Shown here: one piece after another, positions 42,265-51,606 of the stretch
Position numbering within the stretch: position 1 is the first letter of the stretch
Layout: every line of letters starts with the position of its first letter
Translations under genes and position numbers: made by a program
NCBI GenBank assembly: GCA_020638295.1
Contig: JACKIU010000001.1
Location: 900,471-964,470 of the forward strand
Direction: 5' to 3'
Length of the DNA stretch: 64,000 nt
Source: Rhodospirillales bacterium
Lineage (GTDB): Bacteria > Pseudomonadota > Alphaproteobacteria > Micavibrionales > Micavibrionaceae
Notes under the pieces: generated by a model
Databases searched by the model: none
What the model saw: the letters and a program-made list of their open reading frames with translations, nothing else
What the model was told of the DNA's origin: nothing

Positions 42265-44265
42265 TTACTCCGATATTTTCATCTCTTCAAGCTCTAACCA
42301 GCGGGTTTCATAACGCTCGAGCCTAGCTTGGGCTTCAGAGAGTTCTTGTGTGGCGGTATGAAAGCCGTCCGGATCGCGCTTGTAGAATTCCGCATCGGAG
42401 AGTTGTTCCGACAAAGAGGCAATTTCGCCTTCGGTTCTTTCAAGTTTGCCGGGCAGGAGTTTGAGCTCGCGTTCGAGATTATAACTGAGGCGTTGACGTT
42501 TAGCCACTGGCTTTGGTTTTAGCGCTTCTTCAGGCTTTTCTTTTTGCGGTTTTGGCGCAGCATTTTGGGTCGGTGATTTTGGCAATTCCTGTTTTTTCTT
42601 TAATTCAAGATAATCGCTATACCCGCCGATGCAGCTTTCGATTTTCCCATCGCCTTCAAAGGCGAGAATTTTGGTGACTGTCTGGTCGAGAAAATCGCGG
42701 TCGTGGGAAACAACAATCAGCGTACCGGTATATTGCGAGAGGATTTCTTCGAGCATGTCCAGCGTATCCATATCGAGATCGTTGGTCGGTTCGTCCAAAA
42801 TCAGGCAGGTTTTGGGGTTTGCCAGAATTTTGGCCAGCATCAGGCGGTTTTTCTGGCCGCCGGAAAGCTGGGAAACTTTATCCTGTGCGCGCGAAGGGTC
42901 GAACATGAAATCCTTGAGATAGCCGCAGACATGGCGGTGTTTGCCCATGACATCGATGTAATCCCCGCCTGTGGGGACGAGGGTTTTTTTCAAGGTATCG
43001 GTCGGGTCGAGGTCGCGGCGTTTTTGGTCGAAGTAGGAAAATTCGAGTTCCTTGCGGCGCTTGACGCGGCCCTGGTCGGGTTCAAGCTCGCCGATCAGCA
43101 TTTTGAGGAAGGTGGTTTTGCCCGAACCGTTTTTGCCCAGAATGCCGATGCGGTCGCCGCGCTGGATGCGCAGGGAGAATTTATTAAGGATCACTAGCTC
43201 CCCTTCCCCGCGAAGCAAGTCCGCAGGACTTGTTCGCTTTTCTTTAGACGCAAACAAAGCTTCGCTTTGCTTTGCAGGGTTAGGGTGGGGGTGTTCAGTA
43301 TTGGAAGATTTGACACCCTCCCCCCTACCCCCTCCCTCAAGGGAGGGGGGGGTATATTTAGGAAAATTTTTGTAAACGTTGTAAAATTCGGCGACGATTT
43401 TTGACGTGGCATCGACATCTTCGAGGGGTTTGAGTTCGATTTTGGCGGTGGCGCTGCGATAGGCGGATTCGTCGGTCTTGAGCTGCTCGCGCATTTCCCG
43501 CACCAGTTCCAGCCTGCGGATATTGCGTTTGCGCCGGGCTTTGACGCCGCGACTGGCCCATTCGACCTCCTGCGCGACGATGGATTTGCGGTTTTTCAGC
43601 TCGCGGGCCTCTTGTTCGAGAAGCTCGGTTGACCATTCGTCGAAATATTTAAAGCCGCGCGGGCTGACTTTTAACTGGCCACGATCGAGCCAGAATACCT
43701 GATTTGTGATGTTGGCAAGAAACGTGCGGTCGTGGGAAATGCACAGCAGTGTGCCGCGATAGGATTTAAGATAGTCTTCCAGCCATTCAATCGCTTCGAG
43801 GTCGAGGTGGTTGGTGGGTTCGTCGAGCAGCAGGATATCGGGTTCTTCGACCAGCGCGCGGGCCAGACCGGCGCGGCGCATCTGGCCGCCGGATAGCCGG
43901 GTCATTTGCGCCTGAGGGTCGAGATGCAGGGCCTGCGTGATAATATCGACCTTATAGGCGTGCAGTTCTTTGTCCTCATCTTTCATATCGGTGAAGATAA
44001 AATCGAAGACGCTCTGGCCCTCTTCGGGGGTGATATCCTGATGCAGGTAGCCGATGGACAGGCCGGCAGTTTCCCAGCGCTCACCGTCGTCAAGGTCTTG
44101 CAGGCCGGTGATGACATTCATCAGGGTGGATTTGCCTGCACCGTTTTTGCCGACCAGCGCGATCCGCGCGCCTTCGTGGATATTGAAGGAGAGGTTTTCG
44201 AAGACCGGCGTTTCGCTGTAACGCACGAGCGCGTCTTTGATGTTTAAAAGGAGCGGTGGTGGCAT
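42265..44265 (-). CDS. ABC-F ATPase (Uup-like) with a large in-frame insertion
   Basis: Soluble ABC-F protein with two nucleotide-binding domains; such proteins act on ribosomes or in DNA repair (Uup). Domain 1: Walker A ALVGKNGAGKSTL, signature LSGGQMRRAGLARALVEEP, Walker B ILLLDEPTNHLDLEAIEWLE. Domain 2: GKNGSGKTTFLKML and LSGGQKNRLMLAKIL with LILDEPTNDLDMDTLDML. Between them an insertion of about 55 residues (TPPSLEGGGRGEG onward to PADLLRGEGE), matching an inverted-repeat DNA segment at 43195-43354. A C-terminal coiled coil is present as in Uup. 666 residues in total. Confidence 0.93.
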   Translation of the reverse strand: MPPPLLLNIKDALVRYSETPVFENLSFNIHEGARIALVGKNGAGKSTLMNVITGLQDLDDGERWETAGLSIGYLHQDITPEEGQSVFDFIFTDMKDEDKELHAYKVDIITQALHLDPQAQMTRLSGGQMRRAGLARALVEEPDILLLDEPTNHLDLEAIEWLEDYLKSYRGTLLCISHDRTFLANITNQVFWLDRGQLKVSPRGFKYFDEWSTELLEQEARELKNRKSIVAQEVEWASRGVKARRKRNIRRLELVREMREQLKTDESAYRSATAKIELKPLEDVDATSKIVAEFYNVYKNFPKYTPPSLEGGGRGEGVKSSNTEHPHPNPAKQSEALFASKEKRTSPADLLRGEGELVILNKFSLRIQRGDRIGILGKNGSGKTTFLKMLIGELEPDQGRVKRRKELEFSYFDQKRRDLDPTDTLKKTLVPTGGDYIDVMGKHRHVCGYLKDFMFDPSRAQDKVSQLSGGQKNRLMLAKILANPKTCLILDEPTNDLDMDTLDMLEEILSQYTGTLIVVSHDRDFLDQTVTKILAFEGDGKIESCIGGYSDYLELKKKQELPKSPTQNAAPKPQKEKPEEALKPKPVAKRQRLSYNLERELKLLPGKLERTEGEIASLSEQLSDAEFYKRDPDGFHTATQELSEAQARLERYETRWLELEEMKISE
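43195..43354. repeat. Inverted-repeat element inside the ABC-F gene
   Basis: The segment contains pairs such as AGCAAGTCC with GGACTTG, GCAAAGCGAAGC-like repeats, and CACCCTCCCCCCTACCCCCTCC opposed to GGGAGGGGGGGG. It is translated through as a Pro/Gly/Glu-rich linker. It is a different family from the GTCATCCCGA type. Confidence 0.65.
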
Positions 44266-44377
44266 GGGGCCTTATTTAACGCTTATCGCTGCGCACGGCA
44301 ACCGATAAAGCGCTTGCACATGTGGTGCTAAGCGTGAATGATATACGGGCAAGTTTCAAACCTGCGAGGATCGGACC

Positions 44378-45142
44378 ATGACAGCCACTAAATCTATTTT
44401 GAGTGTTTCAGCGCTCGCGTTTGCGCTAATGTTTGGCGGCGGGGTTTATCTGTTTACGCAGCTCGGCACGCTCGCCAAGCCTTTGGCTGAGCGCGTCGCT
44501 TCGGATGCGATGGGCGTGCCGGTGCGTATCGGGGGGCTGGATATCGCGCTGAAAGAAAAGCGTGTTGTGGCGCGTAATATTCAAGTGGCCAATCCTGAGG
44601 GCTTTTCCAAGCCTCAGGCGGTGAGCATCGATGTGATTGATATTACTCTGCGCTCGGTGTCCAAGGAGTTGATTGATTTTGAAACGATTACGGTCAACGG
44701 GACGCAGACTTTTCTGGAAGTGACACCGCAGGCGACGAACCTGCACCGTTTGAAGGCGGGGATGAAAGGGGCAAAGAGTGAGGGGGCGCAAGGAGAGTCG
44801 CTGAAGGTGATTATTCGCAAGTTTGTGTTGGACGGCGCGCAGGTCAATCCTTCGGTGACGTTGCTTAAGGCGCAGGAGTTACAGGCGGTGAAAGTCGCGC
44901 CTGTGCGGTTGAACGGGATTGGCGTGAAGGAAAACGGGATTTTGGCGCGTGAAGCGGTGAAGCAAGTGATGGCCCCGGTGCTTGAAACGTTTTCACAGGC
45001 GGCCGGTGATGCCGGACTTTATCAAGGGATGTCGCCCGATGCCTTAAGGGAAATGGGGATGGGGCAATTTGAGGCGATTAAAGAACAATTTCGTCAGGAC
45101 ATCGATAATCTTGGCGAAAATTTGAAGAAGATTTTCGATTAA
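44378..45142 (+). CDS. Membrane-anchored AsmA-like protein (254 aa)
   Basis: One N-terminal membrane segment (ILSVSALAFALMFGGGVYLF), then a periplasmic part. VRIGGLDIALKEKRVVARNIQVANPEGFSKP resembles the start of AsmA-type domains, and VIIRKFVLDGAQVNPSV continues that pattern. It is much shorter than full AsmA proteins, which act in lipid transport or outer-membrane maintenance. The C-terminal 60 residues are helical. Its stop overlaps the convergent MATE gene by 4 bases. Family assignment is by resemblance only. Confidence 0.7.
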   Translation: MTATKSILSVSALAFALMFGGGVYLFTQLGTLAKPLAERVASDAMGVPVRIGGLDIALKEKRVVARNIQVANPEGFSKPQAVSIDVIDITLRSVSKELIDFETITVNGTQTFLEVTPQATNLHRLKAGMKGAKSEGAQGESLKVIIRKFVLDGAQVNPSVTLLKAQELQAVKVAPVRLNGIGVKENGILAREAVKQVMAPVLETFSQAAGDAGLYQGMSPDALREMGMGQFEAIKEQFRQDIDNLGENLKKIFD

Positions 45143-46542
45143 AATTCCGTTCCGCTGAGGCGGGCTTGTTCTTCTTTACGGCACTGGTGATTGCTGAGCA
45201 GGTGGAAGGCAATCCCCGAGATTATATTGCTGGTGGCGATCGCGCAGAACAGGCCGGTGATGCCGTGAAGGTGCGCGCCTAACATGGCGGCGGGAACCAT
45301 CAGGGCAAAAGATTTTACGAAGATCATGATAAAGGCTTTTTGCGGTTTGCCCATGGCGTTGAAGGCCGAGGACCAGCCAAATACAATATTGCCGATGCCG
45401 AAGGAAAACGGCACGATCCAGAAAAAGAGCGCGGCATCGTGAATAACCTGAGCGTCATGGGTGAACATGCTGGCTATGGGACGGGCGAAAAGGGCGAGGA
45501 TGATTGCGACCAAAGCCGACCAGATCAAGTTAAAGACAATCGCCAGATTGATGGTTTTGTGCACGCGGTCGAATTTTTCCGCGCCCCAGTTTTGTCCGAT
45601 GATCGGTGCCATCCCTAACGCCAGTGCAATAACGACAAGCATGCCCAGAGCCTCGACGCGCGTGGCGATGCCATAGGCGGCGACGGCCTCGCTGCCGTGG
45701 CTGGCGAGAATGGCGATGATCATCGCGCCGGTGGCCGGGGTGATGATATTGCCGATCCCTGCGGGAATGGCGATGATCAAAAGGCGTTTCATTGAGTCTT
45801 TGAATTGATCGAGATGTAGTCCGTCGGTGGCGACCAGTTTTTTACGGATTATCGCAATATAAAAGGCTAGAATCATTCCGGCGCTATAGCCGATCAGGGT
45901 GGCCATTGCCGCGCCGGTGACGCCCATTTCCGGGAATCCCCCCAAGCCGAAGATGAGCAGCGGGTCGAAGATGAGATTAATCAGAGCGATCAGGCTCATG
46001 ACAATGGCCGGATTTTTGGTATCACCGCTTGCGCGCAAGGCCGAGTTGGCGTTGACGGGTAGAGCGAGGATCGCTGAGGCGACCAGCCAGAGCGGCATAT
46101 AGTCGGCGATGGCCGGGTAGGTGTCTGCGTCCGCGCCGAGCAGTGTAAAAAGCGGTTTGATGACAATATAGGTGCTTAGGGCGATGATGCTGGAGGCGAT
46201 GAAGGCCATGATCAGGCCGTGCAGGACAATGCGCTTTGCATCGTCGGTTTGCTTGGCGCCGATCAGTCGTGCGGTGACGGATGACAGGGCGATGTTGATA
46301 CCGAAGACCAGATGCGAGATCAGCATGGTGATGGGGAAGGTGAAGCTGATTCCGGCCAGAATATCGGTGTCTTTCATCAGACCGATAAAGTAAACATCGG
46401 CGAGTTGTACGGCGATGACGGCGGCCAGACCCCAGATCATCGGCAGGGTCATGCGGATGAGATGCTGAGGGATTGGTCCTTCGGTCAGGTTGCCGCGATG
46501 GGCATAACGTTTGAGCAGGGCTTGGGGGTCTTTGTTGCGCAT
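45139..46542 (-). CDS. MATE-family efflux transporter
   Basis: Inner-membrane pump of 467 residues with about 12 hydrophobic segments in two homologous halves. Features: LIRMTLPMIWGLAAVIAVQLADVYFIG in half one, and in half two SFGIGNIVFGWSSAFNAMGKP. MATE proteins export cationic drugs or metabolites using Na+ or H+. Substrate unknown. It stands alone. Confidence 0.92.
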   Translation of the reverse strand: MRNKDPQALLKRYAHRGNLTEGPIPQHLIRMTLPMIWGLAAVIAVQLADVYFIGLMKDTDILAGISFTFPITMLISHLVFGINIALSSVTARLIGAKQTDDAKRIVLHGLIMAFIASSIIALSTYIVIKPLFTLLGADADTYPAIADYMPLWLVASAILALPVNANSALRASGDTKNPAIVMSLIALINLIFDPLLIFGLGGFPEMGVTGAAMATLIGYSAGMILAFYIAIIRKKLVATDGLHLDQFKDSMKRLLIIAIPAGIGNIITPATGAMIIAILASHGSEAVAAYGIATRVEALGMLVVIALALGMAPIIGQNWGAEKFDRVHKTINLAIVFNLIWSALVAIILALFARPIASMFTHDAQVIHDAALFFWIVPFSFGIGNIVFGWSSAFNAMGKPQKAFIMIFVKSFALMVPAAMLGAHLHGITGLFCAIATSNIISGIAFHLLSNHQCRKEEQARLSGTEF

Positions 46543-46652
46543 GGGTGAAATGGATAGCTGTCCTTGAGGTTTTAGGCAAGCCCTTAATCTGGTGTATTTG
46601 GCTTGTAATTCAAGATGATCTGTGTGGGAATAGGGGTTGAAAGGATATTCTT

Positions 46653-47381
46653 TTGGCCGACTTGTTTACCAAACTCTTTGCGCTTTCGATCAGTCCGCAG
46701 GCTTGTGGTACGGATGCGCTTTACCGTTATTTTTCCCGGCATCGGGACGTGGCGTTGCCGCGGGTGCGCGAGGTGTTCTTTTTTGACCGGCATTTTCACC
46801 GCGGGGCGGATTTTTATAAAAGCTATTTTGCGGATGGCCTGGATGTCACAATGTTTATGGAGCTGAGTAGTACGCTTTTCGATACACAAGGAGCGCCGGG
46901 TCGGGTGAAGGATGTTTTGGGCAAGGATGCTCGGTTATTTTGCGTGTTGCGTGATCCGGTCGCTCGCTCGCTGGCGGTTTATGATGAATATAAGCGCTAC
47001 GGTATTGTGAAGGGCGGTTTGCGTGAGGCTTGCGGACAGGCGCCGCAGATTCTGTTCGCCAGCCGGTACGCAGATCATTTACCAAACTGGCTTTCCTTTT
47101 ATCCGGATTTGCGGATTGTTTCTTACGAAGATTTGTACGATGACCCCGAGAAGACGATCGGTGATTTATCCGAATTTTTGGGTTTGCCGATTGACGGGCG
47201 AGCGATGAAAGCGGTTCGGTTTTATCAGTGGCTGTCGAGGGTCAAAAAATATTGTAAAAAACCACAGACTATTGCATCAGAAGACCGGGCGTGGGTGGCG
47301 CAGCAACTCGAAGATGAAGCGGCTCGCGCAGAGAAACTGATTGGAAAATCTATTTTTAAAAAATATAGTTATTTCCTTTAA
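46653..47381 (+). CDS. Sulfotransferase-family protein
   Basis: PAPS-dependent sulfotransferase-like protein of 242 residues. The 5'-phosphosulfate loop is altered: SPQACGTDALYRYFSRHRDVALPRVRE, where the usual GxxRSGTT becomes SPQACGTD. FCVLRDPVARSLAVYDEYKR is the 3'-phosphate-binding motif. VSYEDLYDDPEKTIGDLSEFLGL is typical. The start appears to be TTG 46653 with AAAGGA 8 bases upstream; no ATG is suitable. Acceptor unknown. Confidence 0.8.
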   Translation: MADLFTKLFALSISPQACGTDALYRYFSRHRDVALPRVREVFFFDRHFHRGADFYKSYFADGLDVTMFMELSSTLFDTQGAPGRVKDVLGKDARLFCVLRDPVARSLAVYDEYKRYGIVKGGLREACGQAPQILFASRYADHLPNWLSFYPDLRIVSYEDLYDDPEKTIGDLSEFLGLPIDGRAMKAVRFYQWLSRVKKYCKKPQTIASEDRAWVAQQLEDEAARAEKLIGKSIFKKYSYFL

Positions 47382-47746
47382 GAATCGGACATATTTCAGC
47401 AACACGTCATTGCACGGCTTGTCCGTGCAATCTATTGAAACCAAATATCACACGCACAAAGGCGTGTGATGACAGTGGGAATAATACGTTCGGTTTTTTA
47501 AAGAAAATGTCTATAAATCAATAAGTTAGATAAAAATGCCCGGCGGAAATCGTTAAGATTTGGTTAATTTTGCGGTGAAAAACCGACCGGTTTTATACGA
47601 CTTTAGGCGTAAATTCCTTAATTTTTTACATAAAATATTAACTAAATTGTTCTATTCTAATAAGAATAGCCGGGCTGTGCGCGTGTCCAAAAACAAGAAG
47701 GCAGCTTTGGGGCAACAACAAAAAGAATAAATACAGGCAGGGGACA
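47382..47746. other. AT-rich spacer before the RTX-like gene
   Basis: It has a palindromic pair at 47406-47473 and then an AT-rich stretch up to 47730 that probably holds the promoter of the RTX gene. I see no gene. AGGGGAC lies just before the RTX start. Confidence 0.45.
47406..47473. repeat. Palindromic repeat, GTCATTGCACGG variant
   Basis: Outer ends GTCAT and ATGAC pair. Each side has its own hairpin: TTGCACGG with CCGTGCAA, and TCACACGC with GCGTGTGA. Weaker relative of the other palindromes. Confidence 0.6.
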
Positions 47747-49402
47747 ATGGCGACCAACGGTTCTGATGTTATCACTTTTCTCGGGACGATTCAGCAGGTA
47801 ACGGTTACACTGACCAACCCTTACAGCAGTAAGTCTTATAATATCGACGATGAGTTTCGTGTGAATTCCAGCGCTTATGACGGGCTGGGCGGTACGGATT
47901 TCATGATTATGACCAATGACGGCGATTTTTTGAGCATTACCGATAATGTCGGCGTGCAGGTTGTGCAAAATGTCGAGCAGTTTATTGCCGGAAATGGTGG
48001 CGATATCATCAATCTGGCGCATGATACGCTGACTTATGGTGATGTGGTGATTTTAGGCGGGGCCGGAGATGATATTCTCTGGGCTAATATCGGGAACGAT
48101 CAGATTACAGGCGCGGACGGGAATGATATTATTGATGGCGGACCGGGGAATGACCGGCTATCGGGGAACGGTGATAACGACCAGATTTTTGGCGGGGCCG
48201 GAGATGATCGCCTTGATGGCGGAGCCGGTGACGATATTCTTTATGGCGGGACTGATTTGGGCCTGATGGATCTGGATAAAGAGTTTATCGACAGTATCAC
48301 TTTTCCCGAGTTGATTGAGGGGACGAATATTCAGAATTTGATTCCACCGGGCACGCCTGCGCTGGGGATTAACAGCGATAATCTAACAGTGAGTTATGAT
48401 GCAAGCGCGACGTTGACGTTCCGGGAAGGGTTTGCCGGGTATAACAACACGCTGGGCGTGTATGCCATTGCTGAGGACGGCACGATTGAAATGGCTTCCG
48501 TGTTATGGGCCAATGTGAAGGATGCTAGAATTAACATAGAGCATTCGATTGATTTGCCGGTCGGTGAAAGTGGAGGTCAGTTCGGGTTTTTTATTATTGC
48601 CAATGGCGATCGGGTTAACGGTGGATATTCCGGGCTGGATATTATCGGTGATGATGTGATCAGCTTTGTTTACGATTATGGCGGCGTCAATGAACGCGCA
48701 GCAAACATCGCCGATGACGGCGGCATGGTTTCGGTTGTTTATAATGACGGCGTAATCGAACGGGTTCTTGGCGGGTATCATTATCATACAACGCCGCGCG
48801 GCGATACGCCGGATATTAACTGGGACGGCAAAACCCACGCGGTTTCTGGTTTGCTGGATATTGCGAACCAAGATGTGTTGCGGATCGGCTTTGAAGATTT
48901 ACCAGACTTGGGTGATGCTGATTTTGAGGATGTTTTGTTCGATCTGGATATTGATCGCATTCGCGTGGATGCCAGCGAGCAGGGCAGCGATATTTTAATC
49001 GGCGGGACCGGGAATGATATTCTTTATGGTGAAGGCGGAGATGATTTCCTGTTTATCGGTGAAGGTTTTGATCAAGCATATGGAGGCACGGGCAGCGATG
49101 TTTTCGTGATGTTTTTCCCTGATGCGGTGGCTGATAAAATTTATGATTTTACAGTCGGGGTTGGTGGAGACGTTCTAAATATTGCCGATGTTCTGATCGG
49201 TTATGATCCGCTGGCCGATGCATTAAGCGATTTTGTTCAACTGGTTGATAATGGCGGGGATACTGAATTGCGGGTGAATGCCGATGGGGATCTTGGCGGC
49301 GCATTTGAAACGATTGCCGTGTTTGACGGCGGTCTTGGCGCGACGCTTGCAGAACTGATTACGAACGGTAATATCGAGGCTGATGCTTCAGTTCCATTCT
49401 AG
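47747..49402 (+). CDS. RTX (Ca2+-binding nonapeptide repeat) protein
   Basis: 551 residues with two groups of GGxGxDxx repeats. The first is at about residues 104-168 (GGAGDDILW, GADGNDIIDGGPGNDRL, GGAGDDRLDGGAGDDIL). The second is at about 413-445 (GGTGNDILYGEGGDDFL). Such repeats bind calcium outside the cell after export by a type I secretion system, using a C-terminal signal. There is no N-terminal signal peptide, which agrees. No TolC, HlyB or HlyD gene lies nearby. The middle part is beta-rich and unassigned, so an adhesin, enzyme or surface protein are all possible. The last residues (GNIEADASVPF) fit an uncleaved C-terminal signal. Confidence 0.9.
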   Translation: MATNGSDVITFLGTIQQVTVTLTNPYSSKSYNIDDEFRVNSSAYDGLGGTDFMIMTNDGDFLSITDNVGVQVVQNVEQFIAGNGGDIINLAHDTLTYGDVVILGGAGDDILWANIGNDQITGADGNDIIDGGPGNDRLSGNGDNDQIFGGAGDDRLDGGAGDDILYGGTDLGLMDLDKEFIDSITFPELIEGTNIQNLIPPGTPALGINSDNLTVSYDASATLTFREGFAGYNNTLGVYAIAEDGTIEMASVLWANVKDARINIEHSIDLPVGESGGQFGFFIIANGDRVNGGYSGLDIIGDDVISFVYDYGGVNERAANIADDGGMVSVVYNDGVIERVLGGYHYHTTPRGDTPDINWDGKTHAVSGLLDIANQDVLRIGFEDLPDLGDADFEDVLFDLDIDRIRVDASEQGSDILIGGTGNDILYGEGGDDFLFIGEGFDQAYGGTGSDVFVMFFPDAVADKIYDFTVGVGGDVLNIADVLIGYDPLADALSDFVQLVDNGGDTELRVNADGDLGGAFETIAVFDGGLGATLAELITNGNIEADASVPF

Positions 49403-49447
49403 AGAAATCTCTATTTTTTTGATCCTCTTGCGCGTAAGGTACGACCT

Positions 49448-50491
49448 ATGGCTTTACCTTACGATGCAGTGTTGCAGACAGTTTTTGTTCCGTTTGAAAC
49501 CGGGGCTTTGGATACTTCGAAGGCCGGGGCGAAGGTATTGTTTATCAATGCGCAATATTCACCTATGCTGCAGCATTTTGATCAGGCAGGTTTGACGTGT
49601 CAGCAATATTTTAAACCTTATGCTGCGGTCTTGGAGGTGCAGGGCGTTCAGGTTCAGCCCGATCTTCCCGAAGAAGCACTTAACGCAAGTTTTGATCTGG
49701 TGTTGATCTTGGCACCGAAAAGTCAGGTGGAAACATGGACTTTGATGGCACGCGGCGTGCAGTTTTTAAAATCGGGCGGGGCTTTGGTCGTTGCGGCGGC
49801 GAACAAAGCCGGTGGAAACCGATTGGCAAACATTTTATCAGGCTTTGGTTTGGACGATGTACACAATGAATCGCGTAACAAAGCGCGGGTAGTGTGGGCC
49901 CGGACTGATACTGTTGATGAAAGGGGTGTTGAGGCTGCGATTGCGGCGGGGCAGCCGCAAAGTGTTCTTGGTGGAGCGTATCAATCCTGGCCGGGGATTT
50001 ATGGCTGGGATAAAATCGATCAGGGCTCGGCCTTGCTGGCGCAGCATTTACCGGAAAATTTACAGGGCAAGGGCGCTGATTTTGGCTGCGGTTACGGGTT
50101 TTTGGCGCGGTATGTTGTGGAACATTGCGCCGTGCATTCAATGATTTGTGTGGATGCAGATTGGCGCGCTCTGGAGATGTGTCGGCAAAATCTTCAGGGT
50201 TATGGTGGGGCGTGTAATCTCAATTTTTTATGGGTGGATTGTACGAAACCTGTGTGTGAGGGGCTGGATTTTATCGTGATGAACCCGCCGTTTCATGAAG
50301 GTAAAGTCACAAATAGTGAAATCGGTCAGGCTTTTATCCGCATAGCGGCGATCAGCTTAAAACCCGGCGGGCGATTGTGGATGGTCGCCAATAAGCAGCT
50401 GCCGTATGAAACGGTCTTGGAGCAGGTTTTTGCAAAAGTTGAAAAGCTGTATGAAGGGCAGGGGTTTAAGGTTTTTTGTGCGCAAAAATAG
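49448..50491 (+). CDS. RsmC/RlmG-type rRNA methyltransferase
   Basis: SAM-dependent methyltransferase of 347 residues. The C-terminal half has the SAM-binding FGCGYGFLARYVVEH and the catalytic DFIVMNPPFHEGK (NPPF), as in rRNA guanine-N2 methyltransferases. The N-terminal half looks like the degenerate domain found in RsmC and RlmG. Target base uncertain. It reads 46 bases after the RTX gene. Confidence 0.85.
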   Translation: MALPYDAVLQTVFVPFETGALDTSKAGAKVLFINAQYSPMLQHFDQAGLTCQQYFKPYAAVLEVQGVQVQPDLPEEALNASFDLVLILAPKSQVETWTLMARGVQFLKSGGALVVAAANKAGGNRLANILSGFGLDDVHNESRNKARVVWARTDTVDERGVEAAIAAGQPQSVLGGAYQSWPGIYGWDKIDQGSALLAQHLPENLQGKGADFGCGYGFLARYVVEHCAVHSMICVDADWRALEMCRQNLQGYGGACNLNFLWVDCTKPVCEGLDFIVMNPPFHEGKVTNSEIGQAFIRIAAISLKPGGRLWMVANKQLPYETVLEQVFAKVEKLYEGQGFKVFCAQK

Positions 50492-50518
50492 ATTTTTAGC
50501 GTAGCAAAATAGGGCTTT

Positions 50519-51475
50519 CTAGATGTAGTACATATGGCCTTCGCCTTCAATTTCCTGAACATGTTTCATGATGCGCTGGATTTTTTTGTCATCATGCAGG
50601 GCTTGCTTGTTCAAACCGGTTTCCCGGCCGACCATGTAGTAAATTGAGTCTAGCGTGACGTTGGTGTTTTTGCCGTGGGTTTTGACATGGTAGGCCATCG
50701 CCGAGTCCATCGTGATGATCGATTTATCCGGCTGGTTGCGTTTGCGCATATGTTCGTCGGTCAATTGGACGATGGTCATCAGATTGTTGTTTGAAATCGT
50801 GACGCCGTGGTGCTTTTCATGGCTGGGGCGCAGAGCCTTTAGAATAGCGTAGGTTTCAACCGAGTTTGGTACGCTGAGAAAGACTTTCTGGAAACGGCGA
50901 TCAAGAGCCGGGTCTTCGGCGACATACATGCGAAATTCGTCGAGTGTGGTGGCGCCGATGACCATCAGGTCGCCAGCCGTCAGATATGGTTTCATTACAT
51001 CGGACAGGCCAGCATAGGCCGAGCCGACACAGTTCGGCATGATCTGGTGGATCTCGTCCATAAACAGGATGATGCGCGGGTTGTTCGGGTTGTGGTAACG
51101 TTCGGCGACGCCTTTACAAATCGGAATAAAGCGTTCTTGAAATTCTGCCGGGCTGTTGGTTCCGGCGGCCATGCGCGCCATGTCGATTTCGACGACGCGG
51201 GCATCGAGCAAATAATCCGGTACGTCGTCTGCGGCAATTTTTTGGGCCAGTGCGACCACCATAGCGGTTTTACCCACCCCGGCGGGGGCCAGAAGCACAG
51301 CGTTTTTACGCCCTTTTTGCATTAGGATCAGAATGGTCTCATCCACCTCTTTGTCGCGGCCGGTGATCGGGCCATAGCGGCCCAATTTCGCCAGTGCGGT
51401 GAAGTCGGTGCAATATTTCCGGAACAGTTCTTCCAACTCGTCGTTTGTAACGCTATATGACCATTGTTCAGACAT
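50519..51475 (-). CDS. Single-domain ClpB/ClpA-like AAA+ ATPase (318 aa)
   Basis: One AAA+ module that resembles the first domain of ClpA/ClpB: Walker A LLAPAGVGKTAMV, Walker B RIILFMDEIHQIM, sensor IGATTLDEFR, and an arginine-finger-like region DPALDRRFQKVFL. It lacks the N-domain, second AAA+ domain and the ClpB middle coil. Its role is unknown. Such isolated modules occur in mobile or secretion-related settings, but no partner is visible here. Confidence 0.8.
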   Translation of the reverse strand: MSEQWSYSVTNDELEELFRKYCTDFTALAKLGRYGPITGRDKEVDETILILMQKGRKNAVLLAPAGVGKTAMVVALAQKIAADDVPDYLLDARVVEIDMARMAAGTNSPAEFQERFIPICKGVAERYHNPNNPRIILFMDEIHQIMPNCVGSAYAGLSDVMKPYLTAGDLMVIGATTLDEFRMYVAEDPALDRRFQKVFLSVPNSVETYAILKALRPSHEKHHGVTISNNNLMTIVQLTDEHMRKRNQPDKSIITMDSAMAYHVKTHGKNTNVTLDSIYYMVGRETGLNKQALHDDKKIQRIMKHVQEIEGEGHMYYI

Positions 51476-51606
51476 CGTGTTTGTCCCGGTTGCATTGTTG
51501 GTTGATCTTGAAGAAAAAACGCAGAGAAATATACGCGAAGTGCGCGCAACGCCACTATAGCGTAAACCCTATCATAACGGTAGAGGGTTAAGGTTTGGTT
51601 TGTTTA

